This document shows, one piece after another, positions 13,877 to 24,116 of a stretch of 64,000 nt of DNA. The stretch comes from Cyrtodaria siliqua. Its lineage: Eukaryota > Mollusca > Bivalvia > Adapedonta > Hiatellidae. The first letter of the stretch is position 1. Each line of letters starts with the position of its first letter. The DNA lies in assembly GCA_037043455.1 (NCBI GenBank), contig JAWPHD010001429.1, forward strand, positions 248,001 through 312,000, read 5' to 3'. The notes below the pieces were generated by a model, which was not told where the DNA came from, made no database searches, and was given only the letters and a program-made list of their open reading frames with translations. The position numbers and the translations under genes are program-made.

Positions 13877-14276
13877 TTGTTTGTTAAGGATCCAGAAACA
13901 AACAAAAAACTTAAGGCGTTAATTGACACCGGAAGTGACGTGTCATTAGTTCATCGAGACGTGTATGACACATTTAAACTAAAACCAAAATTAGATACAA
14001 CTCGCAAAGCTTATTTACAGTCTGTTACTGGTGGACCGCTTTTTTGCGATGGGAGCACAAATCATTTTTGAGATAGGGGGTATCAAAATGAGTCATAACT
14101 TTTACGTGGTAAGGGGCATGAAAAGGAGAATAATAATAGGAAAAGATTGGTTGCTTAATAATGTTGTTCGTATTTATTATGACCTTGGGTGTATTAGGGT
14201 CGTTGTTAAATATGTACCACTTCAGATATTCACTTTAAGATATTCACATTTCATCGATAATTCGATTGAAGTCTAA
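13877..14276 (+). pseudogene. Aspartic protease of element 1, frameshifted
   Basis: Second copy of 7017-7416. The catalytic D-T-G is present in 13877-14071, and the flap and C-terminal strand are in 14031-14276 in another frame. In this copy the pol polyprotein continues downstream beyond 14334, interrupted by a MITE. Confidence 0.87.
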
Positions 14277-14409
14277 AACTAAACTTCCACTTCAAACAAG
14301 CGTAGTTTGTAATTGTCGAGTTAGGAAAAGTCCTAATTAATTTTCAAACAAATGGTCAAACTTACCAAGTTTCAGCAGCTGAACGTGGTAATCTTAGCTA
14401 TGAACCAGG

Positions 14410-14709
14410 GCCCTGTTTTATTAAACATCTTACGATATTATTAAACATCTTACGATAAGCCAAAAAAAAAAGGGCCCTGAGCCCTGTTTTATTAAACATC
14501 TTACGATAAGTCTCAAATTTTAAAATTGTTCACTCGTTTTCACCTAACCATTCATTGTAGACAATTATATGTGCACGTCGTGCAGAAATATCACCTGTAT
14601 AAGACAATGAAATGAAATCATGTTTATTTGAAAAGTATAATTTATAATGAAGCATTTAAGAAATTGATTTACGATCAAAATGGACATAAGTTGTTTCATA
14701 AAACGGGGT
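14410..14709. mobile_element. MITE inserted in pol of element 1
   Basis: About 300 bp with imperfect terminal inverted repeats: GCCCTGTTTTATTAAACA at the left, and at the right the complement of ACCCCGTTTTATGAAACA. CCAGG lies on both sides (14405-14409 and 14710-14714). Deleting the insert joins the flanking pol codons Glu-Pro and Gly-Leu-Leu in frame, which fixes the boundaries well. The left terminus is partly re-duplicated inside the element (14408-14456 against about 14480-14508), next to a run of ten A. No coding capacity. The superfamily is not identified. Confidence 0.75.
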
Positions 14710-15105
14710 CCAGGTTTATTAGTTGCAAATTCAGTTTCAAAAGTAAAAAGAGATAAACTTGTTCCTATTGTGATAACAAACACCACAAACAAAAGATTTA
14801 CCTTACGGAGGGGTTACGCGGTAGCTAAAATAGAATTAATTAAAAATCAACAAATTTCTAATGTAACTAAAGATCAAAATGGTGATCTTAATGATCAAAA
14901 TGAATTTGATAGCGTTGATGCTCCCCACGAATTTAAGGCAAAATTAATTAAAATACTAAAACAAAATGCCGATCTGTTTGCACAGAAAGATACTGATTTT
15001 AGTCGCACTGAACCAGTCAAAATGAAAATTGACACAGGCGACCATAAATCAATTAAATTAAGACCCTATAGAACACCACTAAACAACCGATACAACAATA
15101 GTTGA
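14680..15105 (+). CDS. pol: pol fragment of element 1: linker between protease and reverse transcriptase
   Basis: A 141-residue frame. The first ten residues come from the MITE, whose ATG at 14680 happens to be in frame. From residue 11 on (P-G-L-L-V-A-N) it is retroelement sequence. The part from about residue 80 matches the region just before reverse transcriptase in Ty3/gypsy pol, with a Leu-rich segment ending D-L-F-A and then a K-I-D-T-G-D...I-K-L-R-P-Y-R segment. It ends at a stop at 15103-15105. Whether the MITE-supplied start is ever used is unknown. Confidence 0.7.
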   Translation: MDISCFIKRGPGLLVANSVSKVKRDKLVPIVITNTTNKRFTLRRGYAVAKIELIKNQQISNVTKDQNGDLNDQNEFDSVDAPHEFKAKLIKILKQNADLFAQKDTDFSRTEPVKMKIDTGDHKSIKLRPYRTPLNNRYNNS

Positions 15106-15778
15106 TCAGGCAATAGAAGAAATGTTAGATGCAAATATTATTTCCAGATCAAAATCTCTTTGGAGTTTCCCTGTGGTCATTGTAGATAAAAAGGATGGGT
15201 CTAAACGATTTTCGGGCCTTAAATAAAATTACAAAATCAAAGCGTACCCTTTGCCATTGGTAGACGATCTATTGGCCGTTTTAGGGAAAGCAAAATACTT
15301 CTCATTATTAGACCTCAAATCAGGTTATTGGCAAGTAGCCATGAACGAAGATGACGTTGAAAATACAGCTTTTGCTTGTCATAGAGGTCTATTTCAGTTC
15401 AATGTCAAGCATTTTGGGTTAACCAATGCACCAGCTGTATTTCAAGAACTTATGTCACATGTTCTTGCTGGGTTAGACAGTTTCACAACTGCTTATCTTG
15501 ATGACATCTTGATATTCAGTTCTACACTTGAAGAACATTTGGTTCACATTGAAAAAGTATTTCAACGGTCAAGGCAACATCGTTTAAAATTGAAGTTAAA
15601 GAAATGTAATTTTATAAAAGCTGAGACAGAGTATTTAGGCTTTGTTATCAATAAAGACGGAATTAAACCTAATCCAAAGAAAGTGGAAGTCATAAAAGCA
15701 TTACCTGCGCCTCCTTGTGTAAAAGAGGTACGCAGCTTTATCGGTATGTGCAGTTATTATCGTCGATTTATTCCATAA
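15106..15778 (+). pseudogene. pol: Reverse transcriptase domain of element 1
   Basis: RNA-dependent DNA polymerase core. The N-terminal part (15106-15220) has the fingers motif ending V-V-I-V-D-K-K-D-G, then a frameshift or deletion near 15205-15245 where the R-x-L-N motif is split. The continuous 15251-15778 frame has motif A, L-L-D-L-K-S-G-Y-W-Q with Asp21, and the catalytic box Y-L-D-D (residues 82-85), so the active site is intact. It ends at a stop right after Y-Y-R-R-F-I-P, where the thumb normally begins. The region is recognisable but not translatable as one protein. Confidence 0.92.
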
Positions 15779-16278
15779 ATTTCGGAAATAGCACAACCAA
15801 TCATAATTCTCACAAGAAAATATGCTAAATTTAAATGGGACTCTAACTGTCAGGAGGCTTTTGAAAGTTTGAAGAACAGTTTAGCAATATTACCAATGTT
15901 AGGTTACCCTGACCCAGGAAACCTTATATCCTTTATACGGATGCAAGTAACAATTGCATAGGAGTTTGCTTGCCACAACCAGTTGATGAACAAACTGAGG
16001 CTGTTCCTGGTATAAAAAATGAAAAACCCATTCACTTTTTTTCTCACAAGTTGAGTGATACCCGATGTCGTTGGCCTACTATAGAGAAAGAAGCTTTTGC
16101 GATTCATTACGCCTGGCAGAAGTTAGATCACTTTTTACATGGGGCAACCTTAATAATTAGGTCAGATCACCTTCCATTGAAATATCTGTTAGATTCCCCT
16201 ATGCAAAATAAGAAAATTCAAATGTGGGCTCTCGGTATTGCCGGCTATGACTGCAAGTTGGCGTTCATCCCAGGGTAA
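15779..16278 (+). pseudogene. pol: RNase H domain of element 1
   Basis: Follows reverse transcriptase and would degrade the RNA strand of the hybrid. Connection residues (tethering segment around 15785-15900) are readable in one frame. The first catalytic Asp is in L-Y-T-D-A-S near 15935, after a small shift. The 15970-16278 frame holds W-P-T-I-E-K-E-A-F-A-I (catalytic Glu near residue 39-41) and S-D-H-L-P-L (Asp66). A frameshift near 16277 separates it from integrase. The order and motifs are those of Ty3/gypsy pol. Confidence 0.88.
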
Positions 16279-16295
16279 CCAACAGTGTCGCAGAC

Positions 16296-17520
16296 ATGTT
16301 ATCTCGTTTGCCCTTAGATACTGTACCCGAGGATGCCGAGGGTTATGACCTTGACATCAACGATAACACCTATCAAGTTAATGCACTGAATTCGAAGAGG
16401 TTTGAGCCAAGGAGGTATGTTATGTGCAATGTTAATATTGAAGATCATTTGCAAAAACCTAAGCTCGAACCTGGCATAGACATGGTAACTGAACAGAAAA
16501 AATACGAAATTTTAGTGGAAATCAAGGCTGGACTTCGAAATGACAAATTAACACATACCTTAGCAAATAGGCATGTTATTCACGATGATATATTGTACTA
16601 TATATCAAACGCCGATTTTGATCCTATCTTACGTCTCTATCTCCCAAGTCACTTAAGACCAGAGGTTATTCAGCAATATCATGACTCTAATGGTCATATG
16701 GGAGTTGACAAAACATAAGACACAATTAAACAGAAGTATTTTTGGACGAACATGTTTAAAAAACAGCTAAATTATGTCTCTAGTTGTGTTACTTGTCAAA
16801 CCAGAAACTTGCAAAAGATCATTGCAAGAAACTGATATTCCTCCCTATGCATTTGCAAAAATGAGATATAGGGTCCTATAGAAACCACTGTCAGCTGTGG
16901 ACGTTTCTGGCCCATATCCAACATCACTGTCTGGTAACAAGTACATCGCATGTTTTATCGAACTATTTTCGAGCTTTCCCGAGGCATTTCCTGTACCAGA
17001 TAAAAGTGGTGCGACAATCGCACATTTGATAATTGACGAAATATTTCCAAGATGCGGGGCGTCGATTGCTCTCGTGTCAGACAATGGCGGGGAATTTATA
17101 AATAGAACTGTTAAAGAGACCCTGGCTACTTTGAACATTCATCATATTACTACGTCCTATTACCATCCTCAGAGTAACAAAATAGAACGGTACCACGGCG
17201 TGTTAGGTAATATTTTAGCAAAGAAATTGAAGGACAATTTGAATACATGGGATGTGTATTTGAATCAAGCTTTGGCTGCAATTCGCTTTAATGTCAGTGA
17301 GTCGTTGAATTTTTCACCATTCTTTCTATTATACAATAGGGATGTCGTTTTGCCAACAGACACAATTCCCAAACCACGCAGAAAATATGCGGATGAGGAT
17401 ATGCATAAATTTGCCCTAGAACAACAGCATAAATCATTTCTCTTAGTTCATCAAAATCTTAAAAATGCAAAACGACATCCCTTTGATGGAATTACGCAAA
17501 CGAATTCGTTCTCAAAGTAA
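16296..17520 (+). pseudogene. pol: Integrase of element 1 (zinc-binding and catalytic domains)
   Basis: The zinc-binding module is split: its His pair region ends the 16296-16718 frame (Y-H-D-S-N-G-H-M-G), and the Cys pair (S-S-C-V-T-C-Q) lies in the next 80 bp after a stop. The 16897-17520 frame holds the catalytic core, with Asp in D-V-S-G-P-Y, Asp62 in V-S-D-N-G-G-E-F and Glu97 in N-K-I-E-R-Y. The first codon is GTG and is not a true start. Only 34 residues separate Asp62 from Glu97. The usual spacing is 35, and the Gly of the S-N-G motif appears to be missing. The host-DNA joining activity is therefore doubtful. Confidence 0.9.
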
Positions 17521-17839
17521 AAACGCATATAACTCAGATCATGAAAACTCTAATTCTGACACATATGTTCCTAATTTGACACGTGTTTCCACCACACCTA
17601 CTCCTCTTTTGTCAGATGATAAGGCATTTTTGGAAACACCCATCTCATTTTCATCAGGTGCAACCAAAATGAGGGAGTCAGATTCCGATAACATGTCAAT
17701 TAGTGATGAAAACGAACTTGAGATTTCTGTTCTCTCACGCACGAACCTTTTTTCACAAAAAAAATCCTCGAAACAGACACAAAGTGAGAAAATGAGAAAG
17801 ATGGTAACAGCAATCAAAGCGATTAGTGGGTTGCTTTAG
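17465..17839 (+). CDS. C-terminal tail ORF of element 1 pol
   Basis: A 124-residue frame overlapping the end of integrase in a shifted frame. It is Ser/Thr/Asn-rich and acidic in the middle, with a basic lysine-rich stretch near the end. It has no recognised domain. It could be the natural integrase tail displaced by a frameshift, or a separate small product. It ends 1.4 kb before the 3' LTR. Confidence 0.4.
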   Translation: MQNDIPLMELRKRIRSQSKNAYNSDHENSNSDTYVPNLTRVSTTPTPLLSDDKAFLETPISFSSGATKMRESDSDNMSISDENELEISVLSRTNLFSQKKSSKQTQSEKMRKMVTAIKAISGLL

Positions 17840-19254
17840 GCTTCAAACATATGTGTTTTTTGAATTATAAGTTAAGAATCATATTTCTGTGTGGTTCAGA
17901 AAAGCTGAGAGTAATACTATTTGAGTATTAAGTACTAATACGTCATGCAAACAAAAAGCAGATTGAACAGTGAACCTTTCCTCTTATACTTACAAATAAC
18001 AACACTGTCATTTCAATGCAACACCATATAGGTAATTAAAAAAACTCAACCTTTCAAAATTGGGGATTTTCATTTGGGACAATTGCCTTAATAGCTCTAA
18101 TCAAAAGTGTAATTATTTGGTGATTTGTTGAAAACGGGATAAAAATAAAAACTTTGTTCTGCCAAAAGTTTTGTGTGAGTTTACGGTGAACTTTCAGAGA
18201 AGACCGAGGGGCTTCGATGTCGGCTAAGACGTCCGATCAGCCTGTTTGCGCTGAAAAGGGACCAGCAACCCTTTCATCCCTTGATAAGCCAATGGACAAA
18301 AAATACCGTCTGATCTTCACGACACGGCATCTGTGTAAATATCCGGATATATCAACATAGGTAGAACTGTGGACACACGTGTAATACTAGAGACTAGCTC
18401 TCTATATATATATACATTATGTAATTGTGAACATTGTGTACTAATATATACACGTATATACACTGGTGTTATATAAACTGGTGACGTTAGTCAAACACTG
18501 ACTCTAGAATTGTTGTTAATAGAACATGTGTAATTTAGACGTACTAACAGTGGTTTAGTCCCGAATGCTACCCCATACATAACTTTTACAATATTCAAGT
18601 ATTTGAACCAATGTGTGTAAATATGACCCTGTCGGAAATTAATAGGAATTGTTTTTGGAAATCATTAAACCTATAACTTTGCAGTAGTCAATTAGTTGAG
18701 TTACAGGAGAGGAACTGCTAGACGCTGATAGACGCTAATCGTTTACCTATAGCTAATTGGAACTACGGTACCACGTTATCAACAACAGGTGTTCGGAATT
18801 ATCTATAGAAAATTTACCTGCTGATATCCTACGGAGTATATTAACCTGTACAGATTAATGAACTCTCTGCATACAACTTTAAAGGGATTTGCTGTTATCT
18901 AAAATTGTACGACAAACATTATGGTACGATGCCATGGAACACGTTCTTCTGAGGGCCGATGGTGTAACGTTTGGTGGGGCCCAACTGGACAATCCATGAC
19001 GATACCGAGACAACGATGGCAGTGGACGTGGCCATATACATAGACGCTTTGCAGTTATTCTTGTGGCTGATTTTTGTGGTGTAGCATTTACATTTACCGT
19101 GGATTTGAACTGATTCTTTCTTCTATGTGTGATTTATTTATATGGTATACAGTGACTTATGGCACCTACATTTAATATTACATTTTAGTCTAAGAACTTG
19201 ATTAGAACTGTTATAATTTCATTATAACATTTCAAATTAAATATGGAAGGAATT
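17840..19254. other. Non-coding 3' region of element 1
   Basis: About 1.4 kb between the last pol frame and the 3' LTR, AT-rich, with a short TA repeat near 18405-18415. I see no open frame of note and no env-like gene. There is no convincing polypurine tract; GGAAGG just before the LTR at 19245-19250 is the closest. Confidence 0.6.
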
Positions 19255-19671
19255 TGTAACACTACCAGACCCTTTAATAAGTAATAATAATAGTTTAATG
19301 ACAAGTGGTAGAAGTATCTCGCAGTTAATAGTAAATGACCATTATTCTACAATTTGGGATGATCCTCTCAAATAGCAGATATTATATTAGCTTACTCAGG
19401 TATATAGTAGGCGGGATACCTTTTTAGACCAATTGAATAAATGTGTAGGAATCCAATAGGATGATTGCACGTGGGTACAGGTATATACTCAGATGTTTTA
19501 GTAGCGAGAGAGAGATCTGGTAGAATCTGGAGAATGTAGAGAGTTTAGTTGGACAGTAGAGTCTGTTAGAATTAATATACCACTATACGATCAGACATTA
19601 CAGATTATTAAAGCGTGTATTTAAACGTCTGAACTTGTTACTTATGAATGCCCTGGTGACATAGTGTCACA
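19255..19671 (+). repeat. 3' LTR of element 1 (417 bp)
   Basis: Starts TGTAACAC and ends GTGTCACA. The first 335 bp or so match the 5' LTR with about 13 substitutions. The final part (from 19600) differs from the 5' LTR. CATG follows at 19672-19675 as the target duplication. Confidence 0.85.
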
Positions 19672-19877
19672 CATGGACTCCAACATAGTCCTTATATCAT
19701 TAACTTAGAGTCCCGTGAACTCTGACATAGACCTCATATCATTACCTTAAAAGCCCGTGGACTCCGACATCGTCCTAATACCATTATCTTAGAGGCCGTG
19801 GACTCCGACATAGTCCTTATATCATTATATTGGAGGCCCGTGGATTTTGACATAGTCTTCATAGTTACTTATAATCT
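19672..19877 (+). repeat. 42-bp satellite, short block between the two LTR elements
   Basis: Five units of the same satellite, starting with the unit split by element 1 (CATGGACTCCAACATAGTCC) and ending where the 5' LTR of element 2 begins. Confidence 0.9.
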
Positions 19878-20299
19878 TGTGACAATGTAACAGTATGATT
19901 AACTTTTATGACAGTGCCCATTCCGCGAGAAAAGATGATTTTATCAACTGTTTATCAAAATTTACCGGCATGACGTCGGCCATGTTTACTGATGTATTGT
20001 GGGTTGTTTACTTTTCCGTTGTCATTAGTAATTGCTTCCTTGTTCTTAACTGTCAAACAAGATAAATTTATGTTTAAATCGTATTCTACCATTTGTTCAG
20101 TTTATTGGTATGTTTGTTGGTGAGAATATTATTTGTAATTAATGTAAACTGTGTTTATTATAAGAGTTTCATACATTTTAAGCCGTAGATTACTCTTTTT
20201 TCTGTCGGTGTTTTGTTTGGTTGGAAACGTTCGTTTGTTCGGAAAAAACCGACATTGATCATTTTATGATCATTTATTTGATCGTTTTCTTAGTTTTAG

Positions 20300-20307
20300 T
20301 ATAAATA
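20300..20307 (+). promoter_or_regulatory. TATA box in 5' LTR of element 2
   Basis: TATAAATA followed by GGCCCG, conserved in the 3' LTR at 30527-30534. A TCAGTCTCGCATCAT segment 25-35 bp downstream is a plausible initiator. Just upstream lie GATCATTTTATGATCATTT palindromes. Confidence 0.6.
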
Positions 20308-20732
20308 GGCCCGAAAATTGATCGAAAGATCAGTCTCGCATCATCTAACATACAATACACTATCTGCACGTAGACAAATCATAAGTAAGCATCATTACTG
20401 TTTGCATTGAACTTTAAGTAATACTAGATACTTAAAAGTAAAGAATATATATTAAGTTATATAGCAGTTAAAATAACAGTTTATTATATAACACTGGAAC
20501 TATTTATAGCATTTATTTCTAGGATCTTGTTATTGACACTAAAGATACGGAGTGATATTGGAATTTAAGTTGGGATTCATTATTTTATTACAAAACGCGT
20601 GTGCACTAAACGGTATTTAAAGTATATTATACAACAAATCGGCAATTTTGGCGAGAAGAATATATTGCGAATGTGGTGTGCTTATTTGTAGAAACAGTTG
20701 TTTTAATATACATGATTAGTATTCTTGTGCTT

Positions 20733-20738
20733 AATAAA
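20733..20738 (+). promoter_or_regulatory. AATAAA polyadenylation signal in 5' LTR of element 2
   Basis: AATAAA within CTTAATAAAAGAAG, in the R/U5 half of the LTR where the retroelement signal is expected. The 3' LTR is truncated before this point. Confidence 0.4.
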
Positions 20739-20940
20739 AGAAGTTAAACTGTTAACAAACCGTTGTTCCTGAAATACCCTGTTACTATATTTAAAGCTAA
20801 CATAACCGAAAAAATAAATCTAAAGGTCGACCGTTATAATCTGATAAAAGATTAACAACAAACGGTCCAAGTTCAGAGTGATCTAAACGAAACTTGCAAT
20901 TAATAGTTTAAAGGACAACCAGTAGTGCGTAACAATTTTA

Positions 20941-20961
20941 TGGTGGCAGCGGTGGGATCCG
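20941..20961 (+). promoter_or_regulatory. Primer binding site of element 2, complementary to tRNA-Leu 3' end
   Basis: TGGTGGCAGCGGTGGGATCC begins at 20941. It is complementary to CCA plus the acceptor/T-stem end of animal leucine tRNAs, whose genes end ...GAATCCCACCGCTGCCA, with one mismatch over about 21 bases. This is where minus-strand synthesis would start. Confidence 0.85.
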
Positions 20962-21044
20962 ATATTTAAACAGCGATCGGGTTCAGGGATTCGAACCCAA
21001 GTTTCAGTTTGATCCTTTGATATATAAAATTTCTAAACGCTACC

Positions 21045-21894
21045 ATGAATGATCCAAGAGCTGTGGATAGCTAGGGAGAAATATTGTTCAACCCCCAAAG
21101 TAGATTGCAAGATGATTATCAACAAAACGCAACTTACCGAGATGAAATGAACAATGGTTCGTGTACACCTAGAATGCTTGAGGAGTCGTATACAACAAAG
21201 GAGAGGGAAACAATAACCGTTTAGTGCCTATCAACATCTGCTGATGGAGGCCAGGATTTGAGTCATGTGCTAAGTGGTATTACTGGTGTTCTAAAATATA
21301 TGGTCCAATAATTAAAATCCTTAAAACAGTTGCGAGATACCCAGCATATGATCAACACTGCTATGTGTCCTATAACTCGTACTACCAATTCACCAAAAAG
21401 GCCATTAAATTCAAATCAGAATGGGCTGGAAGACTCACTTCATGAAAGAAGAGGTCAAAATACATGCACAGCTGTGGTACAGCAACATCCTGCTTTTAGA
21501 GGTGCTAGTGACATGCCAAGGGTCCTTATTGACAATAATGCATACGCCGTTCATAATGAAGTTGGCAGTAGGTATGACAACAGTTATGAAGCAGAGATGG
21601 GTGATTGTTTTAACCAAGACAGCCATTATGACAGATATAACCGACAACCTGAGGGTGGTTCAAGACGCAATTACGGTGATGCCATGTGTAGACCAACAAG
21701 AACACACCAACGTGACTTTGATAATTTAAGGAAAGGATACAGGAAAGGATGAGTGGTCAGTTTGGACTGCCAGGTTCGAGGCCATTGCACAAAGGTACGG
21801 ATTTAGTGAGGAGGAACAGTTAGATCAGTTGTAACCACGTATAGAGGGACAAGCTGGCCAAATTTTAACTCGACTACTCGAAGAATAAGAGAGC
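21045..21894 (+). pseudogene. gag: gag N-terminal region of element 2
   Basis: The ATG at 21045 in a TACCATGA context starts a frame that stops after nine codons. The 21330-21752 frame (140 residues, Asn/Arg/Asp-rich) and the following 120 bp carry a recognisable gag signature. After K-G-Y-R-K-G comes a W-S-V-W-T-A-R-F-E-A-I-A segment, then E-E-Q-L-D-Q-L with a stop where the next Leu should be, then P-R-I-E-G-Q-A-G. This is the capsid-like domain of Ty3/gypsy gag. It is cut at about 21895 by a block of simple and tandem repeats; gag resumes after 22985. Confidence 0.7.
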
Positions 21895-22475
21895 TTATGT
21901 AATCACCCCGGCGTCGGCGTCGGCGTTGGCGTCGGCGTCCCACATCAAGGTTTGCGTGTAAGTTGTGTTTACAAGTCTATATCTCTTACATTTCTTATCC
22001 TAGCACAACCAAATTTGGCCATGGGCTTCCTTATAGCATTATCATTAGGGCTGCATAAGCAATTTTGGTCCCTGTAACCCATGGGCTCCCATGGAACCCA
22101 AATTATGATAGCCCATAAGATGCGTCCCATTTCACATCAAATTTTGCGTGTAAGCTGTGTTTACAAGTATATATCTCTTACATGTATTGCCCTAGCACAA
22201 CCAAAGCTGCTTAAGTAATTTTGATTCCTGTAACCCCTGGGCTCCCATGGAACCCAAATGATGATAGCCCTTAAAATGTGTCTGTTTCACATCAAATTTT
22301 GCGTATTAGCTGTGTTTACAGGTCTATATATCTTACATTTCTTGTCCTAGCTGAACTAAATTTGGGAATTGGTTTCCTTATAGTATGTTGTAAAGGGTTT
22401 GGTAAGTAATTTTGTCTTCTGCAAATTCTGGACTCCCATGGAACCCAAATTGTGATGGTCCATAAAATGGGCAAT
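21895..22475 (+). repeat. GGCGTC microsatellite plus about 180-bp tandem repeat (three units)
   Basis: A GGCGTC run at 21910-21939 leads into three diverged units beginning near 21941, 22129 and 22283. Each contains TTTGCGTGTAAGTTGTGTTTACA-like, CTTACAT, TGGGCTCCCATGGAACCCAA and TGATAGCCC(A/T)TAA segments. The block interrupts gag of element 2. Confidence 0.8.
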
Positions 22476-22495
22476 AATGACAGATCAAGGTTGGG

Positions 22496-22985
22496 GCATG
22501 GGCTCCCTCCTCCACCCCCCGACACCACTCCCTCCGCCCCCTCCCCAGTCCCGCTGACGATTTTTTTTTTACATATTTCTGATTTGTTTTAGTCAATTCT
22601 TACACATATATGTTGCTTCCTCCCGTCACCCCCGTCAGACCCCACCCCTCCGCGCCTGTCACCCAACCCCAACCCCCACCCCCTACTTGAAACACTATTT
22701 TTTTTTTTTTTTACATATTTCTGTGTTGTTTTGGTCAATTCTTACACAGCTTCTTAACACAGTCCTGTCCGCGCTCCCCCTCCCCCACCCCTCCACTCAA
22801 AACTCTTTTTTTTTTTACATATTTCTGCTTATGTCAATTCTTACACATATTGCCCTCCCCCACAACCCGCACCCACCAATGCCTCTCCCCCCGCCCTCCT
22901 CCCACTTGAAACTCGATTTCTTACATATTATATCTGTGTTGTTTTAGTCAATTCTTACACATATATGTTTCCCTCTCTTTTTCAC
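22496..22985 (+). repeat. T-tract/C-rich minisatellite (four to five units)
   Basis: A repeated unit of 10-14 T, then ACATATTTCTG, then TTTAGTCAATTCTTACACA, then a C-rich spacer. Unit starts are near 22560, 22692, 22805 and 22919. Frames here (for example 22316-22596 and 22687-22947) are low-complexity artefacts. Confidence 0.8.
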
Positions 22986-23438
22986 GTCGTCAACCTCCTT
23001 CAAACGAAAAATAATAGGGATAGAAGAAACAAAGATAATACTAGAAGAGCTGCAGAAGAGAACTGTGCGATAATATGCATGACGTTGAAGATACTGTTGA
23101 GAGGGTTATTGAGTTCAGGGTGAAAAACCGGCACCAAGGAGAGAAACAAAGGCGATAAGAATCCTGATAAGGTCACTAAGGGTGATATTGAGAAAGTCGA
23201 GATGCAGAATAAGGTGCTGCTAAAACTGCTTGAAAGAATTGAGAAGCTAGAAGGGGCAAATCAACATCCTAATAATAAGAGAAACAGGGTTCAAAGAGAC
23301 CGAAATGTTGAATGTTACAGTTGTCACAAGGTAGGACATTATGCTCGTGACTGCCCAAACAAAGTTTGGCTGCCTCACAGACGAGACAGACCAGAAAGAT
23401 CAGAGAAACATGCTACTCAGTCAGCAATTAGGCGTTGA
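22986..23438 (+). pseudogene. gag: gag C-terminal part of element 2 with one zinc knuckle
   Basis: Gag-like sequence resumes after the repeat block. The 23202-23438 frame (78 residues) has a short coiled-coil-like start (L-L-K-L-L-E-R-I-E-K-L) and one CCHC knuckle, C-Y-S-C-H-K-V-G-H-Y-A-R-D-C (C38, C41, H46, C51), which binds nucleic acid. The protease frame overlaps its end in another frame, as in the -1 arrangement of many gypsy elements. Degeneration could also explain the overlap. Confidence 0.78.
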
Positions 23439-24116
23439 AGGCCAGTTACCTGTCAGAAGAGAAGCAGAAATTATAGGAGTCCATAAGTCAGGTAAGAATA
23501 TAGACTTTCAAAGGAAAAAGGGTTTGTGCGATGGTATTTATATTACTCGGGCAGTAAAAAATGTACCATTAGTTGTCACAGCGGATACAGGGGCTTCTCG
23601 GACAGTAATTTCACTAGAGTTTATGACAGGATTGAAGAAGGTAGAAGACCGTATCTGGTAAAATCAGCATGCTTGAAGGGCGCAGGTGGACTACCCATTA
23701 AGGAGAAGGGAAAGGCTGAATTCACTCTAAAACTGGGATCCCATGAGATAGTCAGTGAGGCTATAGTAGCAGAAATTGAGGATGATGCTGTGCTGAGATA
23801 TGATGTTTTAAGGGGTAGTGAAAAGGGTGCAGCTGATATTTTGTTAATTCCGAACAAAATAGTCCTTGAGGGAGTAGAGGTCCCATGTTTTCAAGTAGGC
23901 AAGGATAAGCGAACAAGGAAAGTAGTAGTAGCGGATGACTTTATAATCCAGGGGCAATCAGAAGCGCTGTTAGAGGTATACGTAGTGCGAGTAGAAGAAG
24001 ATGACGGTGATCAGAATGCAGATTACGTACTTGAACCGACAGATCAATTTAAGGAGAGGTATCGATTGATGATGGCATCAACACTTGTGGATATCAACAG
24101 GGCCACAACATGTTAA
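23341..24116 (+). pseudogene. Aspartic protease and linker of element 2, frameshifted
   Basis: The 23341-23661 frame carries L-V-V-T-A-D-T-G-A-S with the catalytic triad D82-T83-G84. The remainder of the domain continues in the 23526-24116 frame: strands around A-E-F-T-L-K-L-G, then Y-D-V-L-R-G where a second Gly-rich turn is expected, then a linker. One frameshift near 23650 joins the two. It lies between gag and reverse transcriptase as expected. Confidence 0.8.

Larger units (their letters stand above)
7469..14328 (+). repeat. Large tandem duplication, unit 2 (6,860 bp)
   Basis: Second copy of 605-7468. Unlike unit 1 it runs on into the rest of element 1 after 14334, so this is the copy attached to the complete retroelement. 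Unit 1's retroelement stops abruptly at the AGTCCT junction and re-enters satellite. Confidence 0.93.
12373..19671 (+). mobile_element. Ty3/gypsy LTR retrotransposon, element 1 (complete, degenerate)
   Basis: About 7.3 kb with the order LTR, gag (two zinc knuckles), protease, reverse transcriptase, RNase H, integrase, LTR, which is the Ty3/gypsy order. The ends are TGTAACAC and GTGTCACA, imperfect inverted repeats. CATG lies directly outside both ends (12369-12372 and 19672-19675). Removing the element restores an ordinary satellite unit, GGCACATGGACTCC. Several frameshifts and stops in pol and about 4% LTR divergence suggest an old, inactive insertion. A MITE interrupts it at about 14410-14709. 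Confidence 0.93.
19878..20934 (+). repeat. 5' LTR of element 2
   Basis: The left end is TGTGACAATGTAACAG; the exact first base is uncertain, with 19878 or 19886 both giving a TG start. The right end is GCGTAACA at 20927-20934, six bases before the primer binding site. It matches the 3' LTR starting near 30044-30051. The 3' copy carries two extra stretches of about 60 and 30 bp. The LTR holds a TATA box and an AATAAA signal. Confidence 0.82.

Noticed and set aside
17840..19254. env-like gene of element 1
   Set aside because: No open frame, signal peptide or membrane segment in this interval.
22316..22947. Three short frames with proline- or phenylalanine-rich products
   Set aside because: Come from the T-tract/C-rich minisatellite.
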